From Vibrio agarivorans (lineage in GTDB: Bacteria > Pseudomonadota > Gammaproteobacteria > Enterobacterales > Vibrionaceae), in NCBI RefSeq assembly GCF_030409635.1, contig NZ_JAUFQF010000003.1, forward strand, positions 1 through 64,000: a stretch of DNA of 64,000 bases, in the 5' to 3' direction. Position 1 is the first letter of the stretch, and the number at the start of each line of letters is the position of its first letter. Of this stretch, positions 36,384 to 46,612 are shown in pieces. Made by a program: the position numbers and the translations under genes. The notes under the pieces were generated by a model. The model worked only from the letters and a program-made list of their open reading frames with translations, ran no database searches and had not been told where the DNA came from.

Positions 36384-36389
36384 TATAAT
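36384..36389 (+). promoter_or_regulatory. Predicted promoter/operator of the pil operon
   Basis: TATAAT within GATGTGTTTTATAATACACTAAC, 33 bases before the ATG at 36422. GTGT / ACAC arms flank the -10 box, making GTGTTTTATAATACAC nearly palindromic. This is the clearest copy of the element shared by the transfer operons. Confidence 0.6.
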
Positions 36390-36421
36390 ACACTAACGTC
36401 TATATGCATAAGGATTAGGCT

Positions 36422-37618
36422 ATGAAGATGAAAAATTTGCGCACGATAATGCTCACAGGTCTGTGTGCTGCTATCGCTCTCTCTCCTACGGTTAACGCAG
36501 GTGTTTATGTATCGGTAGACTCCATTAGACCCACAACTGACCATCAACTCGCAGTTGCTCAAATTGAAGCTTCCAAAGCCCAAACCAAAGCCATTGAAAG
36601 AAGCGCGATGACCAGTGAGTTTGTACTGGGTCAAATGTTGGAATGGCAACAGGCTCAACAGCGCAGAGCTGACCAAAAGTACGATGAAACCATGCGTCAA
36701 CGATTGGCTGTAGAGTTGAAGCAAGAAGACCTACTGGTTCAGCAAAAACGTCTAATGGCAGACAAAAATTCTCTTGAATATGAACGCATAGCGATGCTTG
36801 ACGATTTTCATGAACAAGAGCAGCAAATGCATAAAAGAAATGTCGCTACACAGCGAGCGATATACGATGAGCAACGCAACAGAGAAGAGTCATTTTATAA
36901 CACGCAAGCTGATATTCAGCGACAAACGCTTGAATTACAGAACAAAGTTGCTTCCAGTTCAGACGACCTACTGCTTGCACAGCTACAGCACAATGCACCA
37001 TCCAATATCGTAGTAGCATCCAAAGACGCACCTAATTTCAAAGCGACATTAAAGCCTAATGACGGTGGCGATTTATCGGCACTTTCGCGAGCGGATTCTA
37101 AAGCACCCCTAGTGAATATGAACTCGTTTATCGAATCAATAATGCCTGATGGCTGGGTCTATACACCACCAGCGAACTCATCTAGCAAACAGATCTCATT
37201 GGTTCAAGGTAAAGACTGGAAAAGCATCATCAATCAAATTGCAATCCAACATCCCTACCTAGAGTTCCACATCGACCCTTACAAAAAGACCCTCGTCTCT
37301 CGTCAGATGTACCAACCGCAAAGTCCAAAGCAAAACGACTATATTGTGCGCTCTTGGCACATTCAAAAAAATAAGTCACTACATGAAACTCTGGATGGAT
37401 TTGCTCATCAAGCTGGCTGGACACTGTTGTGGGAAACAGAAAACATTGATTATCCAATCGTTGCCCCTGCGGTGATTAACACAGACTTTAGCGGTGAGAA
37501 TGGCATCGTGAACCAGCTAATGCGTTCAACTCAAGACCAAGATTTCCCACTCTTTGCCAAGTGGAACAATCACAACAAAGTTGTCGTCATCAAGAGACGC
37601 AAGTCAACACGCAGATAA
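36422..37618 (+). CDS. Type IVb pilus protein with TcpQ/PilL C-terminal domain
   Basis: A signal peptide (about residues 1-22, ending TVNA) is followed by a long Gln/Glu/Lys-rich coiled coil (about 45-180) and a linker. The end (about 300-390: YIVRSWHIQKNKSLHETL, then AGWTLLWETENIDYP) matches the TcpQ domain of pilus assembly proteins and the end of R64 PilL. Such proteins sit in the periplasm and stabilise the pilus secretin. First gene of the pil operon, directly upstream of pilN. Confidence 0.75.
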   Translation: MKMKNLRTIMLTGLCAAIALSPTVNAGVYVSVDSIRPTTDHQLAVAQIEASKAQTKAIERSAMTSEFVLGQMLEWQQAQQRRADQKYDETMRQRLAVELKQEDLLVQQKRLMADKNSLEYERIAMLDDFHEQEQQMHKRNVATQRAIYDEQRNREESFYNTQADIQRQTLELQNKVASSSDDLLLAQLQHNAPSNIVVASKDAPNFKATLKPNDGGDLSALSRADSKAPLVNMNSFIESIMPDGWVYTPPANSSSKQISLVQGKDWKSIINQIAIQHPYLEFHIDPYKKTLVSRQMYQPQSPKQNDYIVRSWHIQKNKSLHETLDGFAHQAGWTLLWETENIDYPIVAPAVINTDFSGENGIVNQLMRSTQDQDFPLFAKWNNHNKVVVIKRRKSTRR

Positions 37619-37630
37619 GAGGAAATGGAA

Positions 37631-39244
37631 ATGACTTTTTTTAAAAAACCACTGGCTTTGTTGATACCTCTCGTTTTGGCGGCATGTTCAACCGACCATA
37701 TTGCATCTAATCAAGAGCATGAAACTAAATATAGCCAGATGTCGAGCCAGATAGACCGAGAGTTTACGTACAACACTGACCGCTTAAGAGACATGCCATT
37801 TGAGTACAGTGAGGGGTTTTATGTCCTTGGTGGCTCGTTTGAAATGGTAGAGCGACAATCTTTGCCAGCGATTTTCGATACACCTTCATCGTTTAATCGT
37901 GTGGACGAAATGACGATAGACAGCGTGATCGACATGCTGAACAAGCGATACCAACCATACGGACTTGTGATTAATCTTGATAATGAAGCTCGCAGTTATA
38001 TAGCCGATGCACTTGGTGAAGAGCAGTCGTCAGGCGAAGCCATGACTTCATCAGATGATTCAACGGGCATTATTCCAATTGCCACTATTGATACCACATC
38101 ACTCACGTCATCGACTCAAAAGCGCGGATATAAACTCAATTTCAACCTACAAAACGCAAGTCTTAGACAAGCGTTAGACTTGATCACTGCTAACACAAAT
38201 ACATGGTGGAAGTACGAAGATGGTAGAGCAACGATTTTCCGATTCAATAAAGAAACATTCCAGCTAGACACGGGAGATCGCAGTTTCCAAGCAACGTTCA
38301 CTCAAAACTCATCGAGTGGTACAGACGATAATACCGTTGGGGCAGGTTTGTCATCCGAAGGCGAAGATGCGAAGCCGCTACAGCAAATTGAAGACCAAAT
38401 TAAACTATTGCTCTCAGAAGATGGTGAAGTCTATGTGAATCGCTTCGACAAAACTGCAACCATTAAAGATACCCCACCATCATTAAAAGTAATTCGTGAT
38501 TTCCTAGAAAATCATAATATGAGAGCTACCACCTCTTACGGGATTACCGCTCACGTATTTGAAATCGTAACAGAAGTAAATGATGAGCGTGGTATCGATT
38601 GGGAGGCTGCTTTCCAGACAGGCAGTTCAAACCTAAGCCTTACTTCTCCCAATTTTGTTCCATCTCCGAATAGTGGCGGCTTAGACCTATCACTGACGAT
38701 GGGGAATTGGGACATCAGCTCAGTGTTCAGCACACTGAATAACAACGCTTCTATTTATAGCTATATCAAGCAGTCAGCCAAGACGAAGAACAATATTCCG
38801 ACCATTGTTTCAAGTATTGATGACAGAGGGATCGTGGCTGGACGTTCGGTAACAGTTAACTCAGAAGGGTTTGCACAAGAGAGCATCGAAACGAAACTCA
38901 TTGATGAGGGTTTTGCGGTATCTACCCGTCCTCGCCTAACCAGTAAAGGACTGATAGATCTAGAAGTTATCGTTAATACAAAAGTCATCAAAGATGTCAC
39001 AAGCTTTGGTAACGCAGATAACGAAGTTCAATTGGAAGAGAATCGTAGACAGAACACGATGGGCTTTGTAGTAATGCGAGATGGACAGCACACAATTGTC
39101 AATGCATACGAACGTCTACTGACCGCAGCGGATGTTAGCCAACTCGCTGAACAGTTCCCGTGGTGGGCTGGTGGTAATCAAACAAAACGCCGCTACAAAT
39201 CCAATCTAATTGTGGTTGTCCAACCAACAATATTGGAGATCTAA
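37631..39244 (+). CDS. pilN: Type IVb pilus secretin PilN (lipoprotein)
   Basis: A lipobox VLAAC (Cys19 from ATG 37631) marks an outer-membrane lipoprotein, as in PilN/BfpB. N-terminal secretin-type domains (about 75-230) are followed by the GspD-like barrel (about 300-535) with KTKNNIPTIVSS, SVTVNSEGFAQ and the ending RYKSNLIVVVQPTIL. It forms the ring through which the pilus exits. ATG 37631 is preferred as AGAGGA lies about seven bases away; ATG 37625 is too close. It ends one base before pilO. Confidence 0.9.
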   Translation: MTFFKKPLALLIPLVLAACSTDHIASNQEHETKYSQMSSQIDREFTYNTDRLRDMPFEYSEGFYVLGGSFEMVERQSLPAIFDTPSSFNRVDEMTIDSVIDMLNKRYQPYGLVINLDNEARSYIADALGEEQSSGEAMTSSDDSTGIIPIATIDTTSLTSSTQKRGYKLNFNLQNASLRQALDLITANTNTWWKYEDGRATIFRFNKETFQLDTGDRSFQATFTQNSSSGTDDNTVGAGLSSEGEDAKPLQQIEDQIKLLLSEDGEVYVNRFDKTATIKDTPPSLKVIRDFLENHNMRATTSYGITAHVFEIVTEVNDERGIDWEAAFQTGSSNLSLTSPNFVPSPNSGGLDLSLTMGNWDISSVFSTLNNNASIYSYIKQSAKTKNNIPTIVSSIDDRGIVAGRSVTVNSEGFAQESIETKLIDEGFAVSTRPRLTSKGLIDLEVIVNTKVIKDVTSFGNADNEVQLEENRRQNTMGFVVMRDGQHTIVNAYERLLTAADVSQLAEQFPWWAGGNQTKRRYKSNLIVVVQPTILEI

Positions 39245-40849
39245 ATGTCGGTATTTTATCCAGCAAAATTGGATGATGCTTCTTTCCTTGCTGCTGCGTT
39301 GGTGTGGCAAGCTGAAACAGGCATTGCCAATAACACTGCATACGCCAGAGCGTTTGGAAAACTGATTGAGGCACACACCTCGCAAGGTGTGCGCATAGTC
39401 AATGGCTCGACTGTCAATCTGGGTTTGGTTGAGAATAAAAACGATCTCATTTCCAACCCGAAAACAGGTATTGCTTTAGCCCCTGCACTGCGCAGAGCGT
39501 GTTTGGACAAAGCCCCTTTTTCAGATGAAGATTCAGAGAAAGACCTCATTGATATTCATGTCAGCATCTTGCCAGATGGCAAATATTACGCTTGCGGCTA
39601 TCAAGGCGCACGAAACCTATTCGATTTGGTACTTACTCAAGATGCTAGTAACTCATTTGATACAATAGCTGATGAGATAGGTAGCCTCATCCTAATGGGG
39701 AGTGATGAGTTTGCGATAGCCCTACACACCACATGGCTTGAAAAAGAGGCAAACGAAAAACGAGCTTCCGACCTCAACAACCAACAGCTTACCGACCTGT
39801 TAGAAGAGGCAATTAGTAATACTCACGAGTTCATACAAGGTCACTTGGAGTTTTTCTCAAAAAACCATCACAGAGAAAATCTATTAGACCTATTAAGATC
39901 CCTTCCTGCAGACTCACTACTTCATGTTAGTGATATTTCAAAGCTGGCTAAGGCGAAATTAAATAAGCAACAAGTTGCGACCATTGGTGGTGTTCTTGCC
40001 CTCTCTTTGGTTGGGTACATGTACTTTAACGGGTCATCGAAGCCAACTACCGACCAAGCAACACTAGATAAATACAATAATTTCCAATCTATCGAAGAGC
40101 CAACAGTATCTAAACCTGTTGAGAACACCCCTGTCTATAACCCGACTGACGATAGAAATGCACTTGAAAAGATCATAAATCAAGAACGTAAATGGATAGA
40201 AACACACATCAGGATGAATGGTCATCGCCCATTTAATCATCTATATCAAGCTGTTTCAAACCTGCCTGTTGAAGCTCAAGGTTACAAACTGGAAGACGTG
40301 ACCTTTGCCGACCCTTTTTCAATCGAAAAGAATACACTAGACAGCATCGTGACCAGTCAGTATGTGCGTAGAGGCAACCAAACTATTAATGAGTTCCTTA
40401 AGGTGTTTCCTGATGCAAATATAACTCTTGATGGAAACATTGGTTTAGTGGAAACCACCTTCAAAAAATCTACTCACGAAAGACCCTTTGAGTTCAAATC
40501 AGAGGACTTGGATCTAGAAAGCCTAATTTCCAGATTACAAATAATGGATCGAGAAGGTGTTATAACCAACTGGGCTTTACGTAAAGCCGTGCCGCCTAGT
40601 CGCCCCGAGAAATATACGACTACAGAGGAAAACTTACTGTCTCGCCTTAAGGTTAAAACTGACGAAGATGAAACCAAATGGCTTCATCCATTTGACGTTT
40701 ACACGGTGACGGTCAACTTCAAATATTCCAATCAACTCCCACGCCTGAGTGTGGTCTTCGATGATTTTCAAACCGCTGTAATCAGCAAACTTCACTATCA
40801 AATAGCTACACAAACTGGCGCACTGGAGGTGCGAATATATGATCTCTAG
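39245..40849 (+). CDS. pilO: Type IVb pilus assembly protein PilO
   Basis: The soluble N-terminal half (about residues 1-200) opens with FYPAKLDDASFLAAALVW. One membrane helix (about 243-260) and a periplasmic half follow. This bitopic plan and the place between secretin and PilP match PilO2 of R64-type pili, which links the cytoplasmic motor to the periplasm. At 534 residues it is longer than R64 PilO (about 430), mostly in the periplasmic part. The ATG overlaps the pilN stop region and pilP overlaps its end by 11 bases. Confidence 0.75.
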   Translation: MSVFYPAKLDDASFLAAALVWQAETGIANNTAYARAFGKLIEAHTSQGVRIVNGSTVNLGLVENKNDLISNPKTGIALAPALRRACLDKAPFSDEDSEKDLIDIHVSILPDGKYYACGYQGARNLFDLVLTQDASNSFDTIADEIGSLILMGSDEFAIALHTTWLEKEANEKRASDLNNQQLTDLLEEAISNTHEFIQGHLEFFSKNHHRENLLDLLRSLPADSLLHVSDISKLAKAKLNKQQVATIGGVLALSLVGYMYFNGSSKPTTDQATLDKYNNFQSIEEPTVSKPVENTPVYNPTDDRNALEKIINQERKWIETHIRMNGHRPFNHLYQAVSNLPVEAQGYKLEDVTFADPFSIEKNTLDSIVTSQYVRRGNQTINEFLKVFPDANITLDGNIGLVETTFKKSTHERPFEFKSEDLDLESLISRLQIMDREGVITNWALRKAVPPSRPEKYTTTEENLLSRLKVKTDEDETKWLHPFDVYTVTVNFKYSNQLPRLSVVFDDFQTAVISKLHYQIATQTGALEVRIYDL

Positions 40850-41534
40850 AATCCCGAAAATGGTTGCTCTATGTATCGCAGTAGCATCAGCCGTACCTCA
40901 TACACACGCACTTTCTTTGAAAGATTATGAAAGAATGATTCAAGAAAATGCAAACTCTAATAAAAGCTTGGATGAAAAAATTGAGCGAGCTAAGAAGCTC
41001 AAAGAACTCTATGAGGTCAACAGTGAGATCAACTTAATGATGAACCCCCCTGTTGTTGAGGTTAAGGAAACTGTACAACCTGAACCTGAGCCTGTTAAAC
41101 CTCAACCAGTAGCTACATATCGTCCACCTATCGGTTACGAAATGAATACCGTCTATGTGTCTGAAATAACTATCATAGGGGATGATGCCGAGGCTGAGTT
41201 GTACGTTGATGGACAACCCGTTCGCGTAGACCTATATCAAGCAAAAAAGAATCGCACAGCTTACGCTAACCATTGCGTTGTCTCCTACGATGCAAGCGGC
41301 ATCAAGTTTCGTAACCTTAAGACCAACAAAATCGTTACTAAACGAGCAATCAGTGCAGAGTCGATCTTTAAGAAGATTGACCATAACAACTCGCTAATTC
41401 AAGAGTACCAAAAGCTATATGCACTTGGTTCGTTGGAAGTTGATTTACAGAGTTCAATACAACAACAACCACTGAGCGTTTCATATCCGACAGCTTCTCA
41501 AGCTCCTGCGGTCTATGACTCCATGGCTGACTAA
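40839..41534 (+). CDS. pilP: Type IVb pilus biogenesis protein PilP
   Basis: A signal peptide (about residues 1-25, ending THA) is followed by a coiled-coil stretch (about 26-65), a Pro/Glu/Val/Lys linker (about 68-92) and a beta domain containing EMNTVYVSEITIIGDDAEA, as in PilP proteins. It should connect PilO with the secretin in the periplasm. Gene order pilO-pilP-pilQ supports the call. Confidence 0.75.
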   Translation: MISRIPKMVALCIAVASAVPHTHALSLKDYERMIQENANSNKSLDEKIERAKKLKELYEVNSEINLMMNPPVVEVKETVQPEPEPVKPQPVATYRPPIGYEMNTVYVSEITIIGDDAEAELYVDGQPVRVDLYQAKKNRTAYANHCVVSYDASGIKFRNLKTNKIVTKRAISAESIFKKIDHNNSLIQEYQKLYALGSLEVDLQSSIQQQPLSVSYPTASQAPAVYDSMAD

Positions 41535-41559
41535 CCAAGACTTGAAGTGGTATTAACCT

Positions 41560-43281
41560 ATGACAGACTCGATGAAACAGCTTGATCTTGAAGATTCTAC
41601 AATCACCTCTCTCAATCAACTTGGGTCGATTGGCGGCATCGTCCGTTCCGAGGAATTGGGACTGGGAGATAAATACCATCAGAACTACATTTTGATCGTT
41701 TCAAAAGAGCACAAGGTGCAGGTTAATAAAGACAATGCAAACACAAAGACAGATGCAGTTTTTTTGCTAGTCGATGAACGCATATCTAAAGGTCAGTCTC
41801 CCATCAATACCGAAGAATACCGTGAACATGTTCGATGTGTCCGTAGATACACCGATACGCATTACGGCATAAGACCACAGATCACTTATGCAAGTACTGA
41901 CATCATTCTTAATGCTCTAAAGAACAGTTTGTCAAACAGTAATAATGAACACCGAAACAAGACCGAAATAGAGATTGACGAACTTCTGCTAAAAGCACAT
42001 GAACTCAACGCCTCAGATGTCCATATCGTCTGCAGCGATACTGTAGGTGAAACTCGGATAAAGTTTCGTCAAGATGGTGAGCTTTTGATGTATGGTCATG
42101 AACGAAATCAGGATAGCATTCATGACTTAGCCTCCGTGCTCTATTCGTCATTGGCTGCAGAGGATGGAGCTATCAAAGATGCATCGTTTGATAGCCTCAC
42201 CAAACAAGATGGCGTTATTTATCGTACGGTAGGAAGCCTCCGACTTGGAGCGCGTATCGCGAGCCACCCAACAGAAAAAAAAGATAAAAACTTTGTCATG
42301 GTTCTTCGTATGTTGGGAGACCAATATGAAACCGCAACGAAGATTCCATTCAATCAATTGGGCTTTGAATTTAATCAAGCAGCCAAAATCGCCCAATGCT
42401 TATATGGCAAAGGCATAGTTCTCATTATCGGTGAAACCAACTCTGGTAAGAGTGTAACGATGGCTAACATGATGATGGAGATAGACGAAGAATCAAATCA
42501 CACTCGTCACATAGTCTCATTCGAGAACCCGATTGAAAGGCAAATCAATGGGGTAAACCAAATAAACCTCATTGATTCTGGTGCATCATCAAACTCAACT
42601 TTGGACGACTCATTCAAAGCCGCAATGGAATTTATCGTTCGAGCTGATCCTGATGACGTAGCCGTGGGGGAAGTGAGAGACAAGAGTACCTGCTCGTCAT
42701 CACAGCAACTCGCGCTCACTGGTCACAACGTACTTGCTACGATGCACTGTGATTCTCCATTCGATGTGATGGAACGAATGATAGGTCTTGGGGCGTCTGA
42801 GCGACAGCTTAAGAGTGGTGAAACGATGAAAGCGGTGGTGAGTCAAAAGCTGTTTAAGAAACTCTGTCCTCACTGCTCACAAACTATTTTTGAACAAACA
42901 AACCTAACTGCATTACAGCAAGCAGCCGTAAAACAGCTTGCCGAAATGGGGCTTTCTCACAAGCTGGATGTAGTGAAGTTTCGTAATGAAGCTGGTTGTG
43001 ACAAATGTGACTACCGTGGCATTAAAGGTCGCAGACTTGTCGCAGAGATTGTTGAATACACAATACCGATCCTGCAAGCCCTCGCTGCAGATAACAAAGA
43101 CGAAGCAAAACGCCTTTGGCTAAACGATAGTGGTTTCTCTAGAAAAGACGTTGCGTTGTTCTGCATATTCCAAGGTCTTATCGACCCTACCAATGTCATT
43201 GAACAACTATCTGATTTGAACGAAACATACCATTTACGTGAGCAGTTCGATATACAACACCCAGCGGAGATTTACGGATGA
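41560..43281 (+). CDS. pilQ: Type IVb pilus assembly ATPase PilQ (GspE family)
   Basis: Walker A GETNSGKS (291-298), an Asp-box VSFENPIE, Walker B AVGEVRD and the His box ALTGHNVLATMH are all present. A zinc site formed by CPHC and CDKC near the C-terminus is typical of the extension-type GspE/PilB class. It powers pilus polymerisation. No separate retraction ATPase is seen in the window. It overlaps pilR by four bases (ATGA). Confidence 0.92.
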   Translation: MTDSMKQLDLEDSTITSLNQLGSIGGIVRSEELGLGDKYHQNYILIVSKEHKVQVNKDNANTKTDAVFLLVDERISKGQSPINTEEYREHVRCVRRYTDTHYGIRPQITYASTDIILNALKNSLSNSNNEHRNKTEIEIDELLLKAHELNASDVHIVCSDTVGETRIKFRQDGELLMYGHERNQDSIHDLASVLYSSLAAEDGAIKDASFDSLTKQDGVIYRTVGSLRLGARIASHPTEKKDKNFVMVLRMLGDQYETATKIPFNQLGFEFNQAAKIAQCLYGKGIVLIIGETNSGKSVTMANMMMEIDEESNHTRHIVSFENPIERQINGVNQINLIDSGASSNSTLDDSFKAAMEFIVRADPDDVAVGEVRDKSTCSSSQQLALTGHNVLATMHCDSPFDVMERMIGLGASERQLKSGETMKAVVSQKLFKKLCPHCSQTIFEQTNLTALQQAAVKQLAEMGLSHKLDVVKFRNEAGCDKCDYRGIKGRRLVAEIVEYTIPILQALAADNKDEAKRLWLNDSGFSRKDVALFCIFQGLIDPTNVIEQLSDLNETYHLREQFDIQHPAEIYG

Positions 43282-44423
43282 TCACTCGCACTCGATTTTA
43301 TTCAATTTATGAAGATAAATTGGCATACCTCCGCAGCAATACTACGGAAACCATCAAAAATGACTTCGTTGCTTTTATTGCTCGTAAGATGCTAAAAAAA
43401 GAAGAAGTGATTGAGTACATCAAATTCATTTTAGAGTTGGTCGGTGCTGGCGCGAACTTAACTCAAGTGGTAGATGCACTCGATGAGACTATCGTTGAAA
43501 GTTATCCGAAGTCTTACCAAAAAATACTGCTTAAGGTTTTTTACAAAAACGTAAGAGACCGATTCAAGCAGTCGAAAAATGCTGACATCTTTGATGCGTT
43601 GAAACCGTATCTCAATGATAAAGAGCAGATGATTTTTAAAGCTGCCCCGACACCGCTCGAAGGTCTGAAAGTCATCTACGACTCATCGCAACAGGATGGG
43701 AAGTTACGCAAAACCATCATTGGCGCAGCGGTTATGCCCTTCGTCTATTTTTTGATAATCATTGGCTTAGTGAACGGGACACAAGAGCCTATCATCGGTA
43801 AGTTCACCGCACTGCTGGACAAGCTTGGTGCGAATGCTGGCTATTCTATGCAAACCGTTGACACCTTCAACCGCTTCATCATAGAAACTCAAGTGTTCAT
43901 GCTGCCATTCGTGATTTTCCTAGTGGCTCTATATGCGTATCTCATCCCAAATCTTTCAGGTGCGCCCAGAAACCTTATCGAGAAAGTGTTCTTAATCGGA
44001 CTCCCTTTCAAAATGTCGCGTGACATAAATGCTGGACTGTTTTTAACGTCATTGGCTCTACTTTATCGCAACGGCATTAACACGAAAAAGGCTTTAGGTA
44101 TTATTGAAAAAAGCTCTACCCCATTTATGAAGCACCACATCAATCAAATGCTTGAGGTGCATAGCCACACAGGTTCAGACAGAAAAGCCATTCAAAATGA
44201 TCTTTTCCCTACTGACATTAATCACATGCTCTCAATATTTTTCAGGGTCGCAGACCCAACTAAACACATGGAGGAAATCTCTAAAAATATCATCGAAAAA
44301 ATTGAAACAAAGGTCAGAGCGATTTCTATCGCCATCAACACTACAGGCAGTGTCGCTTTGGCTCTCTACCTCGTTGGCTTAGTGCTCGCAATGATGGAAC
44401 TGCAAGGCGCAGTGAATTCATAA
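43278..44423 (+). CDS. pilR: Type IVb pilus inner-membrane platform PilR (GspF family)
   Basis: A 381-residue T2SF protein. A cytoplasmic domain with GAGANLTQVVDAL (about 57-69) is followed by a helix at about 146-165, a second at about 212-231, the repeat of the GspF domain, and a final helix at about 350-374. It anchors PilQ at the inner membrane. ATG overlaps the pilQ stop, and pilS follows after 39 bases with its own ribosome site. Confidence 0.88.
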   Translation: MITRTRFYSIYEDKLAYLRSNTTETIKNDFVAFIARKMLKKEEVIEYIKFILELVGAGANLTQVVDALDETIVESYPKSYQKILLKVFYKNVRDRFKQSKNADIFDALKPYLNDKEQMIFKAAPTPLEGLKVIYDSSQQDGKLRKTIIGAAVMPFVYFLIIIGLVNGTQEPIIGKFTALLDKLGANAGYSMQTVDTFNRFIIETQVFMLPFVIFLVALYAYLIPNLSGAPRNLIEKVFLIGLPFKMSRDINAGLFLTSLALLYRNGINTKKALGIIEKSSTPFMKHHINQMLEVHSHTGSDRKAIQNDLFPTDINHMLSIFFRVADPTKHMEEISKNIIEKIETKVRAISIAINTTGSVALALYLVGLVLAMMELQGAVNS

Positions 44424-44462
44424 ATAAAAATGGAATACAAACGTAAATAAGGTAATTGATAT

Positions 44463-45026
44463 ATGAAACGTATGAGTAATTTACAATCTCGCAAAAAGCA
44501 GAAAGGTATTGGTCTTATCGGTGTTGTCTTAGCCGTTATCATTGTGGGCATCATATCTGCGGTTGCTGTAAACCAATACAACCAACAAGAAGCCGCGACA
44601 AACCGTGACAACTTGCGCATGGAGCTATTACGATTCTTCGGTACGATGAAGGAAAATAAACGCGCCTACGGATCATACGCTGGTACAACAAACCAGTCGG
44701 TCTATCAAAGTGCCAAACTCATCAGTGATATGTACAAGTCCACTACAGCAAACCAATTCATTACTCCATATACCGATGATGGACTTGATTTTGCACCTGT
44801 AAGCACTGCAACAGATAGAAGCGGCAAATCATTCACATCAGCCAATAATTACATTCAGGTAACGCTTAAAGACGTACCTATCGAAATGTGTGCGGATACA
44901 GTGGATGACTACATAGACGCAGTGGTGCAGGTTAATGTTGGTGGCACTCGAATCGATGGTATAGCTGCCCGTGATACAGCTTGCGCATCAGGCACGAAAG
45001 TCAACGTTGTTCTGACTAATCTGTAA
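44463..45026 (+). CDS. pilS: Type IVb major pilin PilS
   Basis: A short basic leader ends at Gly15, and a hydrophobic helix starts IGLIGVVLAVIIVGII. A globular domain with two late cysteines (EMCADT and TACASG) would form the D-region disulphide. Unusually, the +5 Glu of most type IV pilins is replaced by Gly20 if cleavage is after Gly15. The 187-residue length and the place between pilR and pilV support PilS. No prepilin peptidase gene was recognised here, so a host or distant enzyme is needed. Confidence 0.85.
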   Translation: MKRMSNLQSRKKQKGIGLIGVVLAVIIVGIISAVAVNQYNQQEAATNRDNLRMELLRFFGTMKENKRAYGSYAGTTNQSVYQSAKLISDMYKSTTANQFITPYTDDGLDFAPVSTATDRSGKSFTSANNYIQVTLKDVPIEMCADTVDDYIDAVVQVNVGGTRIDGIAARDTACASGTKVNVVLTNL

Positions 45027-45045
45027 TTCTGTAGTAGGTGTAACT

Positions 45046-46551
45046 ATGCGTGAAATGAAAAAACAAAGTGGATTCATGCTCATTCAAGCGACTCTGGCAC
45101 TGATATTAGCGTCAATGCTTTTCTCTGCTTGGGTCAGACAGCGTACCCACGACATTGATCAAGAAACGTATAGCCTAGAAGCGAAGCGTATGGCAGAAAT
45201 CGTTCATGCTGTGGTGCGCTATCAATCCTCTGGGGGAGACTCATCATCAGGTCTCCTTGCACCTACGGATCAACATAATGTGAGTGGACAGCCCTTTCGC
45301 AATGGGACGACTCACGTTGGATTGAACTGGCTAAAAGAAACTACTTGCTCTGGGGCAACCTCTGCCCCTTTTGAACTGCTTCCATGTACGAAAGCTGACA
45401 CACCGTTAGTCGGTGATGCATCTCAATATCGCTTTACAATAGCTAACGATGGCACGCTGATCACCACCACTTTCTCGGTTGTGAATTCATCAAATACATC
45501 ACAAGGTATCGTGATTAACGGCAACCTAGCCCCTGACGTTGCAGGGACACTTTCAGCTAAAGCTGAACCCCTAATCACATTTTCGAGTTCGGGTGGCGTG
45601 AATACCAACTTTATTCCGAACCAAGCAACTGCGATGCCGATTGTTGACATATCCATTGATAATGAACACTTACCTTACTTAACCCCAACAGGGAGCGTTC
45701 CTGTGGTCGGAGACCTACGCTTTAAAGATGGCGCTGGTATCGTATTTGAAGATCTGGCTGACATCTCGGGGGTGGATGAAATATTCGCGAATCGTTTTGT
45801 TGATAGAGGGAACACCTCAAAATACATTGATGCTGCTGGTACAAGTAAGTTGACCAACGTTGACCTAACGACCATTAACGGTACAACTGCCAACATGACA
45901 AATGTGAACGCCTCCAACAAAGTGAAAGGTTCAGTGCTTGAGGGTACGACAGGTAATATTACAACCGTTAATTCAACCACTACCAATACAACGGACATGA
46001 CTGCTACCAACGCTAAAATTACCAATGCGGAAGTTCAGTTTATCAAGCAGACCTCTTCAACCTTACAAAACCAATTTCTCGGTGAGGTACGGGTCGGTAG
46101 CAGCTCACAGAACACAACAATTGGTAAAGGTCATATATTCACTACGGGTAATATCTACGATCAAAATAACAACAACTACATGATAGACCTGTCTGGAACA
46201 TCTCGTGTACATGATTTAGCCATTGGCAACGCGAAAGATGCGCTACTTAGTGACCGTCTTCCAAACTTTATCCATATCGGTGTGAAAGTCGTACGAGCAA
46301 ACGACCTGATACCCCAACCGAGCTGCGGTACAACGGGTACAGCCCGTTTAATTCTAACCCCTCAACAATGGACAACGTATTTTCTTGATCAAGGCAATAT
46401 CAACATCAACAACAACTTGAATTACCTAAGTGCTACCGTTTCAGGGTCAAACTGGCGCGTAAACATCAAAACGCATCGGGTTAGCGACCAAGCTATTATC
46501 AACGATCCCAACGGTGTCGCTCTTGCTCAAATCTACTGTTATTACCCATAA
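45046..46551 (+). CDS. pilV: Pilus tip adhesin PilV (fixed C-terminus)
   Basis: A prepilin-like start (KKQSGFMLIQATLALIL, Gln rather than Glu at +5) is followed by a helical spine and a Gly/Ser region. A Thr/Asn-rich low-complexity stretch (about residues 265-325) then leads to a C-terminal domain with two cysteines (PSCGTTG and the CYYP end). It should be the minor tip pilin that picks recipient surfaces. R64 pilV ends vary by a shufflon; here no inverted sfx-like repeats, partial alternative ends or Rci recombinase are found after the stop. Confidence 0.8.
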   Translation: MREMKKQSGFMLIQATLALILASMLFSAWVRQRTHDIDQETYSLEAKRMAEIVHAVVRYQSSGGDSSSGLLAPTDQHNVSGQPFRNGTTHVGLNWLKETTCSGATSAPFELLPCTKADTPLVGDASQYRFTIANDGTLITTTFSVVNSSNTSQGIVINGNLAPDVAGTLSAKAEPLITFSSSGGVNTNFIPNQATAMPIVDISIDNEHLPYLTPTGSVPVVGDLRFKDGAGIVFEDLADISGVDEIFANRFVDRGNTSKYIDAAGTSKLTNVDLTTINGTTANMTNVNASNKVKGSVLEGTTGNITTVNSTTTNTTDMTATNAKITNAEVQFIKQTSSTLQNQFLGEVRVGSSSQNTTIGKGHIFTTGNIYDQNNNNYMIDLSGTSRVHDLAIGNAKDALLSDRLPNFIHIGVKVVRANDLIPQPSCGTTGTARLILTPQQWTTYFLDQGNININNNLNYLSATVSGSNWRVNIKTHRVSDQAIINDPNGVALAQIYCYYP

Positions 46552-46612
46552 AGCTTGAACTTACAGAAATCATGACATATATTTATAGAGTCAGTTAAAC
46601 AAAGGTAACACC

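Noticed and set aside
45046..46612. Shufflon at the pilV 3' end
   Set aside because: No repeated inverted sites, no alternative C-terminal fragments and no recombinase gene were found after pilV.
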